Shown one piece after another: positions 19,860 through 31,539 of a stretch of DNA of 64,000 bases (the stretch's first letter is position 1; every line of letters starts with the position of its first letter). Where the stretch lies: positions 70,060,920 through 70,124,919 of the forward strand of contig OZ007569.1 in NCBI GenBank assembly GCA_963931925.1, written 5' to 3'. Made by a program: the position numbers and the translations under genes. The DNA is from Onchidella celtica. Its lineage: Eukaryota > Mollusca > Gastropoda > Systellommatophora > Onchidiidae. The notes beneath the pieces were generated by a model that was given only the letters and a program-made list of their open reading frames with translations, was not told the origin of the DNA and ran no database searches.

Positions 19860-20735
19860 CTAGCTCATGATGACAGACATCCTCACGATGCTATCCCAAC
19901 GCGACATACGTCATCACTGATGTCACCCGAGCACACGGGGACAAATGAAAAGTTGCAGCTCAGCTCTCACCACGTCCAAAACCTCACTAAACAATAAACA
20001 TTACGGACAAAATTCTCAATGATGAGAATTGTGTCTTCCTATTGAAACCAAAGTGATTCCAGCTAGATTGGTCTAGAAGTTGCAAGGAGAGTATAGACCA
20101 CAGTTAGACAAAATGGCCGAGTTCTGTTTGATGGTCAATTTCCGAAGTACACAGAGACAGTCACACTGTCTGGTGTCACCTGGTAACTTCTGTGCTCAAG
20201 AATGGGCAGGCTGAAGTGTGGTCGTGTTCTAAGAGTTCTGTTTTCCAGTCTGGCATGGATTTTCCCACATCTTAGGCCTACGCCGGTCAGAGATGACCAT
20301 GGAATGTTGCACCTTGTTCTTATTAACGACTGACCTATTGAAGCAATGTCGCTTGTGGCTGAACAGGTCCATGCGGGGTGAAAATTTCTATTGCAGTGGT
20401 CCTATCTGTGAGTGGTCTCAGATCTATTGGGTTTGTACCGTTGTTTTCAACACGCCCACATCTTATTCCGTGAGTCAGTGATCAGCTCAACAATCACAGC
20501 CTGTTGTCAGAACACTCTTGAAAGGCAGCACAAACCATTCCCACGTTCATAACCCACCTGAAGATCAGCATAAATGGCAATCGGAGAATGCAAGGCAACT
20601 TAGAATGCCAGGCAAAGAACGGCATGCCTTTTTTCCTGGTGAAGGTACTCGGGACAAGTTAAGTCATAAGTGGCTGGGTTTTTTTTTCAAAAGATTTAAT
20701 TTAAAAAAAAAATGTGTTTCGACTGTAGATCTACT
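19860..20735. other. unannotated DNA
   Basis: No gene recognised in either strand. Confidence 0.4.
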
Positions 20736-20739
20736 AGTT

Positions 20740-20890
20740 TTTTTGTTGTTGTTTTTTCCTGAAGAAAATCACCGTAGACTGGAAGCTTTTTTTGCTGTTT
20801 TTCCTTGTCATTGCGGATTCACTGAAACGTTTCTTCATTGCTTCTTAATATGCGGCTTTGCAACATTCAGGCTTTTTTTTTTTTTTTAGA
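20740..20890 (+). mobile_element. possible diverged Penelope-like terminal fragment
   Basis: The order T-rich stretch, CCTGAAGAAAATCACCG, CTTTTTTTGC, TGCGGCTTTGCAACATTCAG and poly-T resembles the 2886-3075 repeat, but identity is low outside GGCTTTGCAACAT. Confidence 0.28.
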
Positions 20891-21194
20891 ACATGTAGGT
20901 ACAGCGACCACTGAAGACGTCCGTGTTGACCACGAGCTGGAAGATGGTTATTGTAACAGCAAACTGACACACCGGACCCCAACACCAAGAAACCGGGTGA
21001 TACACATTTTGTTGCTCTTGTGGATGTCAGCAGGTAAGGAATTTTCACCCTGGTATGTAAGCAGTGAATACCCACGTCATTTGGTCTTGCGGACATTCCA
21101 ACTACTTCTACTTGCTCCAGAATCACTGAAGGTAACGGGTCTGTATATCGGTATATTTTATTACGTCATTTCTTTTGTCTTTTCTCCCGCCATC

Positions 21195-21412
21195 TCATTT
21201 CCAGTTTCTATCTCTGTCTCTCTCATTCTGTTTTTTCTGTCTACCTGTCTTTCTCCGTCTGTCTGTATTCCTCTGTGTCTGTCTGTCTCTCTCTCTGTAT
21301 GTGTCTTTCTGCCTCTCTGTCTCCCCTTCTGTCCGTCTCCCTCCCTCTCTGTCTGTCTCTCTTTCTCTCTCTCTCTCTTTCTCTCTTTATTCCCCCCCCC
21401 CTTTCTCTCTAC
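21195..21412. repeat. CT-rich microsatellite
   Basis: Imperfect (CTGT)n/(CTCT)n. The long ORFs across it on both strands reflect its composition. Confidence 0.9.
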
Positions 21413-21439
21413 CATTAAACAATCTGATCTAAATCTCAT

Positions 21440-22040
21440 TGCTATTTCAATTATGGTTGTTGTTTGATGACCCTTGTGTATTACATAGTCAACTGTAGTT
21501 GCACAGTGAATACACCTCTGTATTGTCTCATTATTTGTCTTGGTAACTAGGCACCGTGCACAAACAACAGCTTTTCAATTATTTATAAGCACTCCCAAAG
21601 CTGTTCCATTACATTGCATTCCATTCTTATGTTATTTACAATAATTATTGCCAGATAGTATTGTTCCCATCTCGACTTAACAGCTGTTGCAGTTAGATTA
21701 TAGGAGGAAACCCGCAGGCTGGACGTACCAATGATACAAAAGAAAAAGTTGAGGTGTCGAATTTCCTCATTATCCTCGGCGACAAGTTAAGTACCCCATC
21801 AGTGGAGTCGGCATAACCTGGATGATATTTTCCCACGTATTGAATGGTTAAAATATTATTGAACGTTCCTTGAAATGACGTCAACTCGGTAATGGCATAT
21901 TTTGTGATATCAACGTGCCCATGACAAGAAAGACAAGAGAGATCAACTATAATTGAAAAATACAAGGGCAAACAACCGTAACTACAAAAAGTTATTTTCG
22001 CCTTTATCACCTCACTCACTCCCCCCCTCTCCCGCCCACC
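21440..22040. other. unannotated DNA
   Basis: No gene recognised. Confidence 0.4.
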
Positions 22041-22047
22041 TCCGCGC

Positions 22048-22281
22048 GCGTGTTTGCCGATTGCAGTGCAGACCAGCAAATTCAGGAGCGGGGCACATCG
22101 GCTAAGGGATTTCTCGTCCTATCGAACACTGCCATGGGTGCTGCAATCTCTGGACTGTGCCTGATATGACTCTGAACGTCACCGAAAATCCCTGGGATGT
22201 GTTGGAGCTGTCCTGTGTTTGAGGGTCTGTTGCTGCCCCGCTCCTGAATTTGCTGGTCTGCGCCGGAATCGGCAAACACGC
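22048..22281. repeat. inverted-repeat element, 48-bp arms, 138-bp centre
   Basis: Arms 22048-22095 (GCGTGTTTGCCGATTGCAGT...) and 22234-22281 are reverse complements with three mismatches in 48, all clustered in one five-base patch. No target duplication is clear because both flanks are C-rich. It could be a MITE or a fold-back insertion, and RNA from it would form a long hairpin. Confidence 0.8.
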
Positions 22282-22289
22282 CCCCCGCC

Positions 22290-23050
22290 CGCTTTCCTAT
22301 GTACAAGCATGGTTCTTCATCATCTTTGCGAGACAAAAATTTGACAGAAGAGCTACAATCACAGAACTATCAAAAATGAACCTTTCTCTTGCAAAAAGGG
22401 AAGTGGCGGACTTCGAAAATTAGAAAATCGATTTTCTCAGTTTAACATTTTTGTGGTTATAGTTGTTTCCCCCCCTGTGGTCTTCACTTAATGCATGTTG
22501 ACTGTGCTCGCCAACTTGTAACGACCACTGGGATATTCCCAAGTAAGATACGCCGACGCAAAGGTCTTACCTCTGTTCAGAATTCTCCTTTATCATTTAA
22601 CCTTGCGAATATGCACTTGCATTATGTGCCATGCGACACGATAACCAACCTGTTGACTTTGTTCAAATTATTCATCGTGTGTTTCGACTGACTCACTATG
22701 CTTTATGTTAAATTCTTAGTAAATAAATTATTCACGTTCCTTAGACTATATTTCTGGAGTCACCCAATGGCGACTCGCGAGCCACGGGCATCTCTTTGCC
22801 TTTTGTACTGTACGGTTTACGAAATTTTTTTGAGTTGACATGACAACTTTGTAAAACCATATTTTTTTAAATTTGTTCTTACTCAGATTGATATGGTATT
22901 TGGAGGGTATTCCTTCTGTGCCTGACATAACTAAATAAATAAATAAGAAAAACAAGGAAAAAACAACAACAAACAATTGGAGATTTTCGTGCGTAAAGAC
23001 GTAAATGGGTTTAAAATGGATAAGTATATGGATAAGAAGATAAGTAAGTA
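22290..23050. other. unannotated DNA
   Basis: No gene recognised; a short (AAAT)n run lies near 22933. Confidence 0.4.
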
Positions 23051-23054
23051 AATA

Positions 23055-23490
23055 TCTTACTATAATTGAGCTAGAGGGTGAACCTGTAAGCAGCTAAAAC
23101 TTCGCGACTACGCCATCAGTAATTATGAAACTTGGGGTACTGCATCAACCTTTGACGAAGAGTTACGTGGACACATTCATTTTGAACAAAAATCAGCCTT
23201 TACTATTATTGATATTAAACAAATTTGAGCCGCAAAAACAGAGACGCATTTTCATCGGATAGAACCAAAAAGTATTGCCGGAAATGTCGTCCTTGACCTC
23301 TATTTTAACATTGATGGTCGAAAATCACATCTGTGTAATTCTATGTGAAATTGTGGTGTAACCGTAAGTTTTATTAGTCATTGCATTGAATCCAAATGCC
23401 GTTTTAATGTGGCCTAGATATGGATACATGTATGTGGTTTGGGCTTGGTACATGGGAATTTGCAAGATTTATCTTGCGCGGGTTGGCTAG
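23055..23490 (+). mobile_element. non-autonomous Helitron, 436 bp
   Basis: The 5' end is TCTTACTATAATTGAGCTAG, preceded by A (23054). The 3' end has the hairpin GCAAGAT/ATCTTGC (23462-23468 and 23471-23477), a nine-base spacer and then CTAG at 23487-23490, followed by T (23491). TC start, a short subterminal hairpin about ten bases before CTRR, and insertion between A and T with no duplication are the defining Helitron features. There is no Rep/helicase coding, so it would depend on an autonomous copy. Confidence 0.8.
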
Positions 23491-23499
23491 TATAAATAA

Positions 23500-24110
23500 T
23501 AATTAAGGACATGATCGTGCAAGCAAAGACCACTCTACTACGTACTAGTTTTATTATTACATACCCAGGTAGAATGTGTGTATGGTAGAAAAATGACGGT
23601 GATTATCAAAGAAAATGATATGTGAAAAGAGTAAGAATGATATAGGTTTGTTGTCATTTACGTCAGCCAAAATTGTGATGTTGACCGCACGGCTTCCCCC
23701 CCCCCCCCTCCAGTACACAGCTGCTAAGCATGCGCACTTGCAAAAGTTTTCTTTTTTTTTTTTTTTTTGGCACTGCAGGTCACCATGCCCACTTGCAAAG
23801 ATTGGTTGGAGTTCAGATAAAGAAAATGGAAACTCTTGAGATAACCAAACATTGTCTTGGCATTTCCGACAAAAGAGGAAATAAAACTGCAAATTCCGTA
23901 GGAACACAAGTTCTGTGAGGTCAAGTGAAACCAAACAAACAGGAATCTTCAACGAAAAGCTCCCTAACTGCGGAGAGGGAAGAGGTGAGATAGGATGTAA
24001 ATGAAATATATCCGTTTGGAGGAGGAGGAGGAGGAAGGGGGGGGGGGGGGAGAGGAGTAGTTTTGATGCTCTTGCGGCGTCTTGTTGCTTTCAGAAATGT
24101 GAAATTTATG
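23500..24110. other. unannotated DNA with C, T and G tracts
   Basis: No gene recognised. Homopolymer runs occur at about 23697-23709 (C), 23751-23768 (T) and 24039-24050 (G). Confidence 0.4.
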
Positions 24111-24118
24111 ACCCGCCA

Positions 24119-24395
24119 GTTTGGTCACCTGTGATCTGTTACATCAACACTTACTTGCTCTCAGAATTTAGCAGTCGTGATCTCTTTATAATTTGGTCAT
24201 CTGTGGTCTATGACATCAACACGTTTCCCAAACTAAGCAATCGTGACCTCTATATGATTTGGTTACCTGTGGTATGTGATTATGTTTTCCAAACTTAGCA
24301 GTCACGATCTCTGTAGTGTATGATTAGGTCATCCGTGGTCTGCCACATCAATACTTGTTCTCCAAACTTAGCAATCGCGATCTCTGTATGAGATG
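24119..24395. repeat. diverged tandem repeat, about 61-73 bp unit, four copies
   Basis: TTTGGTCA.CTGTG.TCT, ACATCAACAC, CCAAACTTAGCA and TCG.GATCTCT recur in order four times with substitutions and indels. Confidence 0.75.
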
Positions 24396-24398
24396 TAA

Positions 24399-24511
24399 AG
24401 AGATGAAGCTGTTTATCACTGACATTGGGGTCCTATTCAATGGTTGTTGTGTACGGTACCGTCACTCCGTTGAAAGAAAGGGAAAATGCGCATGCTGTTT
24501 GTGACACTCTG
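24399..24511 (+). repeat. duplicated 113-bp block, copy 1
   Basis: Nearly identical, in the same orientation, to 33035-33147 (AGAGATGAAGCTGTTTATCA through TGTTTGTGACACTCT). Only a few substitutions are visible, and both copies keep an open frame reading VVVYGTVTPL.ERENAHAV. Copy 1 is followed 25 bases later by CTAAG/GTAAAGT, a good splice-donor match. It could be an exon duplicate or part of an unrecognised repeat. Confidence 0.7.
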
Positions 24512-24562
24512 TCCACCCAGAAAACCACCAGCCCGTCTAAGGTAAAGTTAATGTTATTCTGT

Positions 24563-24790
24563 CAGTGGTGTAGCGTGGGGGTGCCACAGGGGCGGTGGTC
24601 CCGGGCGCAAAATTTCAAAGAAAAAAAAAAATTTAAAATAGTGCCACCCCCCCCCCCCACCCACCTCACACACACACAGAGAAAATCTTACAGTGTTCGA
24701 ACATTCTACAGTTTTTCAACATGACGGGCAAATAAACATTGCCACGTGCTCATTGTCCACGGGAGGGGGGGCGGGGGGCGCAGCGGCGCA
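24563..24790 (+). mobile_element. dispersed repeat starting CAGTGGTGTAGCG (hAT-like end)
   Basis: Same type as the 7.35-kb repeat: CAGTGGTGTAGCG, CCCGGGCGCAAAATTTC, then A-rich, C-tract and G-tract segments. The right boundary is hidden by the LINE 3' end at 24792. Confidence 0.4.
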
Positions 24791-24825
24791 GTAATAATAA
24801 TAATAATAATAAATTGCATTTATAT

Positions 24826-24855
24826 AGCGCATTTCCAGTAAATGCTCAATGCGCT
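24826..24855 (-). other. LINE 3' stem-loop
   Basis: AGCGCATT (24826-24833) and AATGCGCT (24848-24855) are perfect 8-base complements with a 14-base loop, immediately before the ATT tail. In this LINE group a 3' hairpin followed by microsatellite repeats is what the RT recognises to start copying. Confidence 0.8.
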
Positions 24856-24993
24856 TTACAAGTAATAAAAAAAACTCATTCCTCTCTTTCCCACTCTCTC
24901 TCTCCCACTCTCTCCCTCCCCACCACCCCCCTCCCTCTCTCTTCCCATCACATACTCTCTCCTCCCATCACATGCTCTCTCCCCTCAGGTAAG

Positions 24994-27230
24994 TCAAAGA
25001 AAATAAGCCTGCTGGAACAAAAAATGCTTTAGCTGCCTTTTGAAACTTACTAATGATTTTGTTTGTCTCAGTTCCATTGGTAACTTATTCCACATTAAGG
25101 GGCCAAGATATGTGAATGATCGTTCACCATAAAATTTGTATGATTTCACAGGTGTCACTAGCATGGTGGAATCAGTGGAGGATCTTAAACTTCTCCCTGG
25201 TGTATACAGTTTTATCAAATCTTGTAAATAAGAAGGAGCCGAGTCATTCAGACATTTGAAACACAGGATGCAGATCTTAAAAATTATCCTTTGCTTCACA
25301 GGGAGCCAATGCAATTCTTTCAGGAGTGGTGTGATATGATCTCGTTTTTTGGATTTGGTTATCAGCCTGGCAGCATTATTTTGGATTACCTGTAGACGAT
25401 TCAAAAATTTTGTATGAATACCCGCTAAAAGTGAATTGCAGTAGTCCAGTCTAGACAAGATAAGGGATGTTACTAATGTTTTTGTGGTCTCTTCATTTAG
25501 ATACTTTCGGACAAGGCTTATTCTTCTCAACTGGAAATTTAAGGATTTAGACAGAGATCCTACACTTGAACCCATTGACAAATGGTGATCAATAAACACA
25601 CCCAAATTCTTTACAACTTCTTTGCATGATATTTCATGGCCATTTCAATCAATGGTGACATTTTCAAGATCTTTTGTTAATCGTGGGTTGTTGAATAGAA
25701 TTATGTCTGTTTTGTCTTCATTTAATTTCAATTTGTTTGTTGTCATCCACATTTTAATTTCCTGAACACATTGTTTAGTGGCAAGAGTCATATTTGACAG
25801 ATCTTGAATGGTGCCATCAATATACATCTGAACATCATCCGAATAAAAGTGATATTGTAGTCCGTAAGTTTGTAAAATACTTGCAAGGGGCTGCGTATAG
25901 AGTGTAAAAAGCACAGGACCAAGGACAGATCCTTGTGAAACGCCATAGTCTAGTGCAACTTTTTTAGAAAAACTGTTCTTAATTTGCACTGACTGAACTC
26001 TGCTCTGTAAATACGACTTGAACCACAACAGAGCAGTACCCGACATACCAAAACAGCGCTCAAGTCTTGTAAGTAAGATAGAATGGTCGATTGTATCGAA
26101 AGCTGCAGATAGATCTAGAAGGGTCAGAAGACACGGCTTCTTACTGTCAATATAATCTAAAAAATCAGAGGTTACTTTTATGAGTGCAGTTTCGGTACTA
26201 TGTTGAGCTTTATATGCAGACTGAAAATTTTCTTGCAATCCATTTATTTCAAAGTGTGCCAAAATTTGACCTAAGACAATCTTTTCCAAAATTTTTGAGA
26301 CAAATTGCAAATTGGATACTGGTCGATAATTTTTGAAGTCGTTTTCATCAAGCCCAGGTTTTTTCAATAAAGGTTTTACAATGGCTTGTTTAAAGGAACT
26401 GGGTACTGTGCCTGTGGCAAGTGACGTGTTTACTATTTGAGTAATGTGAGGTACGACAAGATCAATACAGGTTTTGAGTACATGAGCAGGCATGGGATCA
26501 AGGTCACACGTTTTTATGGTGGAATTATTGATACAGAGTAAAACCTCTTTTTCTGAGACTGGACAAAACGAATCTAGAACTTGTCCAGTAAACTCAGGGA
26601 AATCTAAATTCCCGCTTGGTTCTAGATCAAGTGAAGAACGGATGTTTTCAATCTTGTTACTGAAAAATGTTATAAATTGATCACACAACTCGTCGTCTGA
26701 CCCTATGCAGGGGAGGGGAGATCTTGTATCCTTTCCTAGAATGGTGTTGGTTGTACGAAAAAGTTCTTTGCATGACTTTACGTCCTTAAGTTCATTGATG
26801 TAATGTCTCTTTTTGTTTTCCTCGATGACTTTGTTGACTTTATCTCGTTGTTTAATGTACGTGTCTCTGTGAACTTGTAGTTTGGTTTTCCTCCACCTGC
26901 GTTCAGCCTGTCGTCGGTGTTGCTTGGCTTCTTTGATTTCTAGTGAAAACCATGGCGAGTATGGTCTGATGGAGATGTTTCTTCTTGTGAGTGGGGCATG
27001 TCGGTCGATTGCAGCCTTCAGGGTGTCATTGAAGGTGTCTGCATTGAGAGATGGTAGATCTGCCAGTGATTGGCTTACATCTCCTCGAAATGAAGATGTG
27101 TCTATTTTTCTTGTATTTCTGGATAGTATACTTCTTTTCTTCTGCTTTGGTGCACAATTATCTGATTTACTACAGGTACCAGTGAGATTAATATATGTAC
27201 CGGAATGGACGGATTTTCCGCCGATCAACA
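24994..27230 (-). pseudogene. non-LTR retrotransposon reverse transcriptase
   Basis: RNA-dependent DNA polymerase of a CR1/L2-like LINE, which copies element RNA at a nicked target. The linker has RPYSPWFSLEIKEAKQHRR and AERRWRKTKLQVHRDTY. RT blocks follow in order: KNYRPVSNLQFVSKILEKIV; LLTLLDLSAAFDTIDHS with the first catalytic Asp; GVSQGSVLGPVLFTLY; and HFYSDDVQMYI with the Asp pair. Then TTNKLKLNEDKTDIILF. A TGA at about 25645-25647 interrupts the frame once, and the same frame continues with NGHEISCKEVVKNLGVFIDH to the C-terminal part: LDYCNSLLAGI, LQVIQNNAARLITK, LHWLPVKQRIIFKI and MWNKLPMELRQ. I see no other break in about 730 codons, so this is a fairly young copy. The missing endonuclease and the stop make it non-autonomous. 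Confidence 0.92.
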
Positions 27231-27261
27231 GTAATGTTGAAGGTCGGCAGACAGCGCTATG

Positions 27262-27560
27262 ATTTGGCAAAAAGAAAAAGTTTTTAGGCCTATGTTGCAA
27301 AGCTTCGCGTAAGAAGTAATACCCAAACGATACAATGAAACGCAAACTAAAAGAGGAGACACATCGTCCATTTCTCTGTCTTCTCTTTTAGTTTGCGTTT
27401 CATTTCTGTCTTCTCTTTCAGTTTGCGTTTCACTGTATCGTTTGGTATTATTTCTTACGCGAGGCTTTGCGACATACAACTTTTTGTTTTTGCCAAATTT
27501 TGACTTGCCAATAGCCTCGCTGCGACCACACAGTTTCTCTGTGGTTTTTAGAAGCGCCAT
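27262..27560. mobile_element. inverted pair of Penelope-like terminal fragments
   Basis: The left arm (27262-27357) is the reverse complement of part of the right arm (about 27380-27560). Both contain GTTTGCGTTTCA.TGTATCG, TTTGG.TATTA.TTCTTACGC and GCTTTGC.ACAT. The right arm also has CCTCGCTGCGACCACACAG, matching 2886-3075. Head-to-head partial copies are known for Penelope-like elements; the family call is tentative. Confidence 0.5.
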
Positions 27561-27569
27561 AAGCAGGCT

Positions 27570-28815
27570 ACTCCCACTGTGTACATCAGCCCTCGCTAAA
27601 GAGCTCTGCTGTGACTTGACTTATATAAGTGTCGTGCTACGAGGGGCGAAGCGTGGCCCTCTGCAGAGGGTAATCAGAATTTAAGCTAGTAAGATCCTTA
27701 TAATAGGACGTATCGCTTCATCATATTTACATAATTATAAATGCAGGGACTAAGACAATGAAACGGATGCTAGGCACTGCAAAATCTAAAGAGCGGACTA
27801 TTCTAGTCAACAGGACAGGAATGCAACAATTTACAAGCCAAACTAATCTGAAAATACCATTCATTCATACTAACAGACTTATAGACTCATATTTTTCATC
27901 CATTTTTTAAAATATAATTTGAACGGCACGTTTTCATTGTCATATTCATAGCCAGAGATTTTGCTATTCTACCATCTCATAAAGTTTCTCGAAAAAGACC
28001 CATTAATATTACATGGCAGAAAGTGCTTAACTGGCATCTCTGTGACACAACAATGTGTAGCGATCTCGGAGAAGTGGCTTATCTGCCGTTGCCGTTCGAG
28101 CGACCTATCAAGTGAATTGATGTTCTTTACTGATTTTGATCACAGTTATATCTAGATCTAGACTATACATTATTATGCTTTGATAGCTCTTGCTGTGCAT
28201 AGAGTAAATTATTCTTAGATTACCTCAAACAAACAAACAAAAATCCACACAAACTCTTTCACTCTACTCTTTACCGTTCGATTGGGATGAAAACGACCGC
28301 ATAGTGAAAAACCTGCATAAGTACGTAAAATCGGGTCAAACTTTGATTATGATCCTATCCCCCCCCCCCCCCCTATTTTGCTGTCGGCGGCGCCACTTCG
28401 GCGAATACAGGCTATGCTCAATCTAGCTTCTGGGTGTAGTCAAGTCTTCTTGTCTTTGTTAATCACTGATTTTGGACCAGTTCATATGGCGTAGGTCCCT
28501 ACAAAGATGCTTTTCGATGAGGGGTGTTAGACTATAACAACAAACCCAAAATAGCGAGGTAGAATAGAATGCTGAACTGACTAAATGGACTTGGACCTGG
28601 GCTCGATCTGAAAAGCGTAGTAATTCTAGAATTACTATTCGAAGGGTAATCATTGATTATTTGATTATGAGGAAGCCTCGCCCCTGCGTGCTACGACCTT
28701 GCGGTGCACGGAATCAAATTTGTTTTGCCTCGGTTTTAGTGTGATAATATATGAAGATAAACGGGACCTTGTTCACCTAAACAGACGGATGACGTACTTG
28801 AGTTAGTACGCTAAC
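27570..28815. other. unannotated DNA with poly-C tract
   Basis: No gene recognised. A C tract lies at about 28361-28374. Confidence 0.4.
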
Positions 28816-28822
28816 AGTTTAA

Positions 28823-29029
28823 CCCTTTCGACGCCAAGCAGAACTACTATGATCTTTATTGTCCCTGTCCCTTTTAAATTTGGTTATTCTGGTTATTCCT
28901 CAGGGTAAACGGGAACTTTTAACATAGAATTAATCTAAGGTCTAAAACTGCGTAATTATTGTAGTAGACAAATCCACAGTCCACCTACAAAGGATTATTC
29001 ATGACAATACGCTGTCGGCAGTCAAGGGG
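28823..29029. mobile_element. TTAA-flanked MITE, 207 bp
   Basis: TTAA at 28819-28822 and 29030-29033. Ends CCCTTTCGACGCC and GGCAGTCAAGGGG are imperfect inverted repeats. The internal ATTCATGACAATACGC matches ATTCATGACGATACGC in the 10901-11106 copy, and the lengths differ by one base. Confidence 0.75.
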
Positions 29030-29256
29030 TTAAGTGTTGGTACAATTTTTTTTTTCTTGGGGTTTCGTTACTTTGTTCTTAGTCGCTCTTTCCTTTCCTT
29101 CTTCTTTGGTCATTTTCTCCGTCATTCGCCATCATTTCTTTGACCCTGTCTCTCTGTCTATCCCACAGCCACTGCATTGAGTACAAACAGTGGTAAAGCA
29201 GGTCAAATTTTGAGTATACGCTATTTGTGTTGTCTGTGCCAGACTTACCCATCTAT

Positions 29257-29257
<1 letters not shown>

Positions 29258-29297
<40 letters not shown>

Positions 29298-29441
29298 TTC
29301 TTTCTCTTTCTTGCCCAGTTTCTCACTTCTCTCTCTCTCTATTTTACTCTTCCTCCCTGTCTCTCTTACTACCCCCCTCTCTCTGTTTCGCTTTCTTCCC
29401 CCTCTCCCTTCAGTCTTTCGCTAACTCTTCCCCTTCACCCT

Positions 29442-29470
<29 letters not shown>
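29258..29470. repeat. (CTGT)n and CT-rich microsatellite
   Basis: Ten or so CTGT/TTGT units (29262-29300), then imperfect CT repeats. Confidence 0.9.
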
Positions 29471-29473
<3 letters not shown>

Positions 29474-29649
29474 CTTTCTCTCTGTGGATGTTTGGTTGGC
29501 GCTCCTTGTAGAGTCTCCATTCTGTCCCATCGTTCTGTTATATTCTATCTCCTAGCACAATGTGACCGTTATATGGGCGACATACCTCCTCCAAACTCTC
29601 TCTCTCTCTCTCTCAAGCACATACTCACTCATTGACTCATTTACTCATT

Positions 29650-29870
29650 CTGTTTTGACGACATATAAAAACCACAGTAAAACTGGGGGCTCGCAGCAGG
29701 GCTATAAGCAAAGTTAAAATTGGGCAAAAGAAAAAGTAGTATGTTGCGAGAGCCGAAAATTTTGTGTATTTTCTGTCTTCTCTTTAGTTTGCTTTGTATC
29801 GTTTGGGTTTTATTTCTCTCGCAGGGCTTCGCAACATACAACTTTTTCTTTTTGCCCAATTTTGACTCAT
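29650..29870. mobile_element. inverted pair of Penelope-like terminal fragments
   Basis: The minus-strand arm (29655-29760) and plus-strand arm (29757-29866) share GCAACATAC.ACTTTTTCTTT and TGCCCAATTTT.AC. The plus arm has TCTGTCTTCTCTTTAGTTTG and TGTATCGTTTGGGTTTTATT, as in the 27.3-kb pair. Confidence 0.5.
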
Positions 29871-30237
29871 TCTGTATTGGCCTGCCATTCTCAAAGCTTG
29901 TCTCTGGTTATCTACCCACTCTCTGAGTCTCTCCCCGCCTGACCCAAGTGTGAGACAATGTGAAGAGGTTGGATCGCGGCCATAAATTATGGAGAAGAAT
30001 CTGTGTTAGCCACAGGTCAATTTTTTGTTCTCTTTCGCCACTCTCAGTGCACCTGACCTGTTCTGTTTTCTCCTTCTCCTAGCTTCCTCCTTCTGTTCAC
30101 ATTACCATAGGACACGTCATACTGTGGTTTGGAACTCAGCCAGCAGGACAGCGCTGTTGTTTCCAGCGACCAGCTCCATTTTTTCCTGTTGTATTATCTT
30201 ATCTATAAATACTTTATTTATCTCATTGTCGCAATTT

Positions 30238-30258
30238 TCTTCTGTCTCTCTCTGTCTC

Positions 30259-30293
<35 letters not shown>

Positions 30294-30330
30294 GTTTCTG
30301 CCCGTCTGTCTGTCTGTCTTTCTCTCTCAT
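30238..30330. repeat. CT-rich microsatellite
   Basis: (CTCTCTGT)n-type repeat. The 140-176 codon ORFs over it are compositional. Confidence 0.85.
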
Positions 30331-31019
30331 TGGGACACTTCAAGCTGTCTATCGCCTTGCTCCCCCTTCCCACACACACACAGAAAACGGCCTCTCTGGT
30401 TCTGTCAGTGGTACACTATTTTTCATCTCTCTCTCACTCTCTTCTATTTCTCTGTCTATCTCCCCCTTGGTACCCTCTTTATTTCTGCCCACTCCCCCAT
30501 ATCCCCTGGCTGTGGATCTCTCCACCCTTCAGACCCACTCAAATCGCTTTGCTAGTGTAGCAATTCTAGAAGCCTGGCCAGTTTCCATAAAGTATATAGT
30601 GCAGTGGCAGTGGAGCCATTGGATCTCGTTTGATTTATCTGTCCTTGTCAGTTTATCTGTGAGCGTGTCCTCTTCTTCTTCCTCTGACCTCTCCACTCCC
30701 GGTTCTACTCTAATTGCCCTGTCCTTCAAGGATACGTCTCCTCGCCCCCTCTCTATTCCACGACCCTGTCCAGTGGACGATTTGCAAATTTGCCTAAGTA
30801 CAGCGATCTACATTCCGTTAGTGGCCAAAACTTCCCCATTCACAGTAATGGCATGGCATGTCGCAACTGTGCATTCTCTTCTTCTCTTTCTCTCATGAAC
30901 ACAGAAATATACACATTTTCTTACATACTGACTGACTCACTCAAACAATGCTATGGTACTTCTGTCATATTCAATAGATTATTGAAGTGTACCAATTGCC
31001 ATCATGTGTTTACTGATAG

Positions 31020-31061
31020 ACCTTCTCTCTCCCTCTCCCCCCTCTCTCTCTCTCTCTTTCT

Positions 31062-31128
<67 letters not shown>
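31020..31128. repeat. (CT)n microsatellite
   Basis: Nearly pure CT for about 100 bases, followed by CA repeats. Confidence 0.95.
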
Positions 31129-31130
<2 letters not shown>

Positions 31131-31539
31131 CACTCACACAAAGACACATACGCACACATATGCACCTACTCAGCACACAATTTCTGCCACTCCGTCGACG
31201 CTGATGTCAAGCTCACTTATCCTCCATTTCCATCCTTCTCTCATCCCATGGTACTTTTTTTGGTAAGTAACAGTAAAGGTTTTCTGTTCAGCTGTGTCCC
31301 AATTCTCTATACTCTCAATACAGAACTCGGTTTTTCAGACTCCATTCCACGATTGCCGTGCTGTTTTGAAAGAGTTGAGTATCCTTAAGGTTCGCTACTT
31401 GTGACTCATTACTATATCATTGAAAATTCATTATCTTTGACTCGTAGCTTGCGAACGTTCCGTTTTTCCATTTGTAGCCTGGATCTCTTTCATTTAAGAT
31501 AAGAAATAATGCACAATGATGAAAACCGTGGGTCAGTTT

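Larger units (their letters stand above)
24792..27230 (-). mobile_element. 5'-truncated CR1/L2-type LINE
   Basis: On the minus strand the element runs from the endonuclease-RT linker at about 27230 to a 3' tail of (ATT)n at 24792-24812. The endonuclease domain is absent, so this is a 5'-truncated insertion. The 3' UTR is short and ends in a stem-loop just before the ATT repeats. Beyond the 5' edge the reading frame runs into an unrelated Penelope-like fragment, which accounts for the first thirty or so odd residues of the frame. Confidence 0.85.

Noticed and set aside
20838-21467. A 209-codon plus-strand ORF
   Set aside because: Its first part is a T-rich repeat fragment and its last third a CT microsatellite; the middle has no recognisable domain.
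30025-31266. Several 140-176 codon ORFs rich in Ser, Leu and Cys
   Set aside because: They lie over CT microsatellites and pyrimidine-rich DNA, which gives long Ser/Leu-rich frames by composition. The same applies to ORFs at 21.2, 29.2, 42.5-43.0, 57.5, 60.4 and 62.6 kb.
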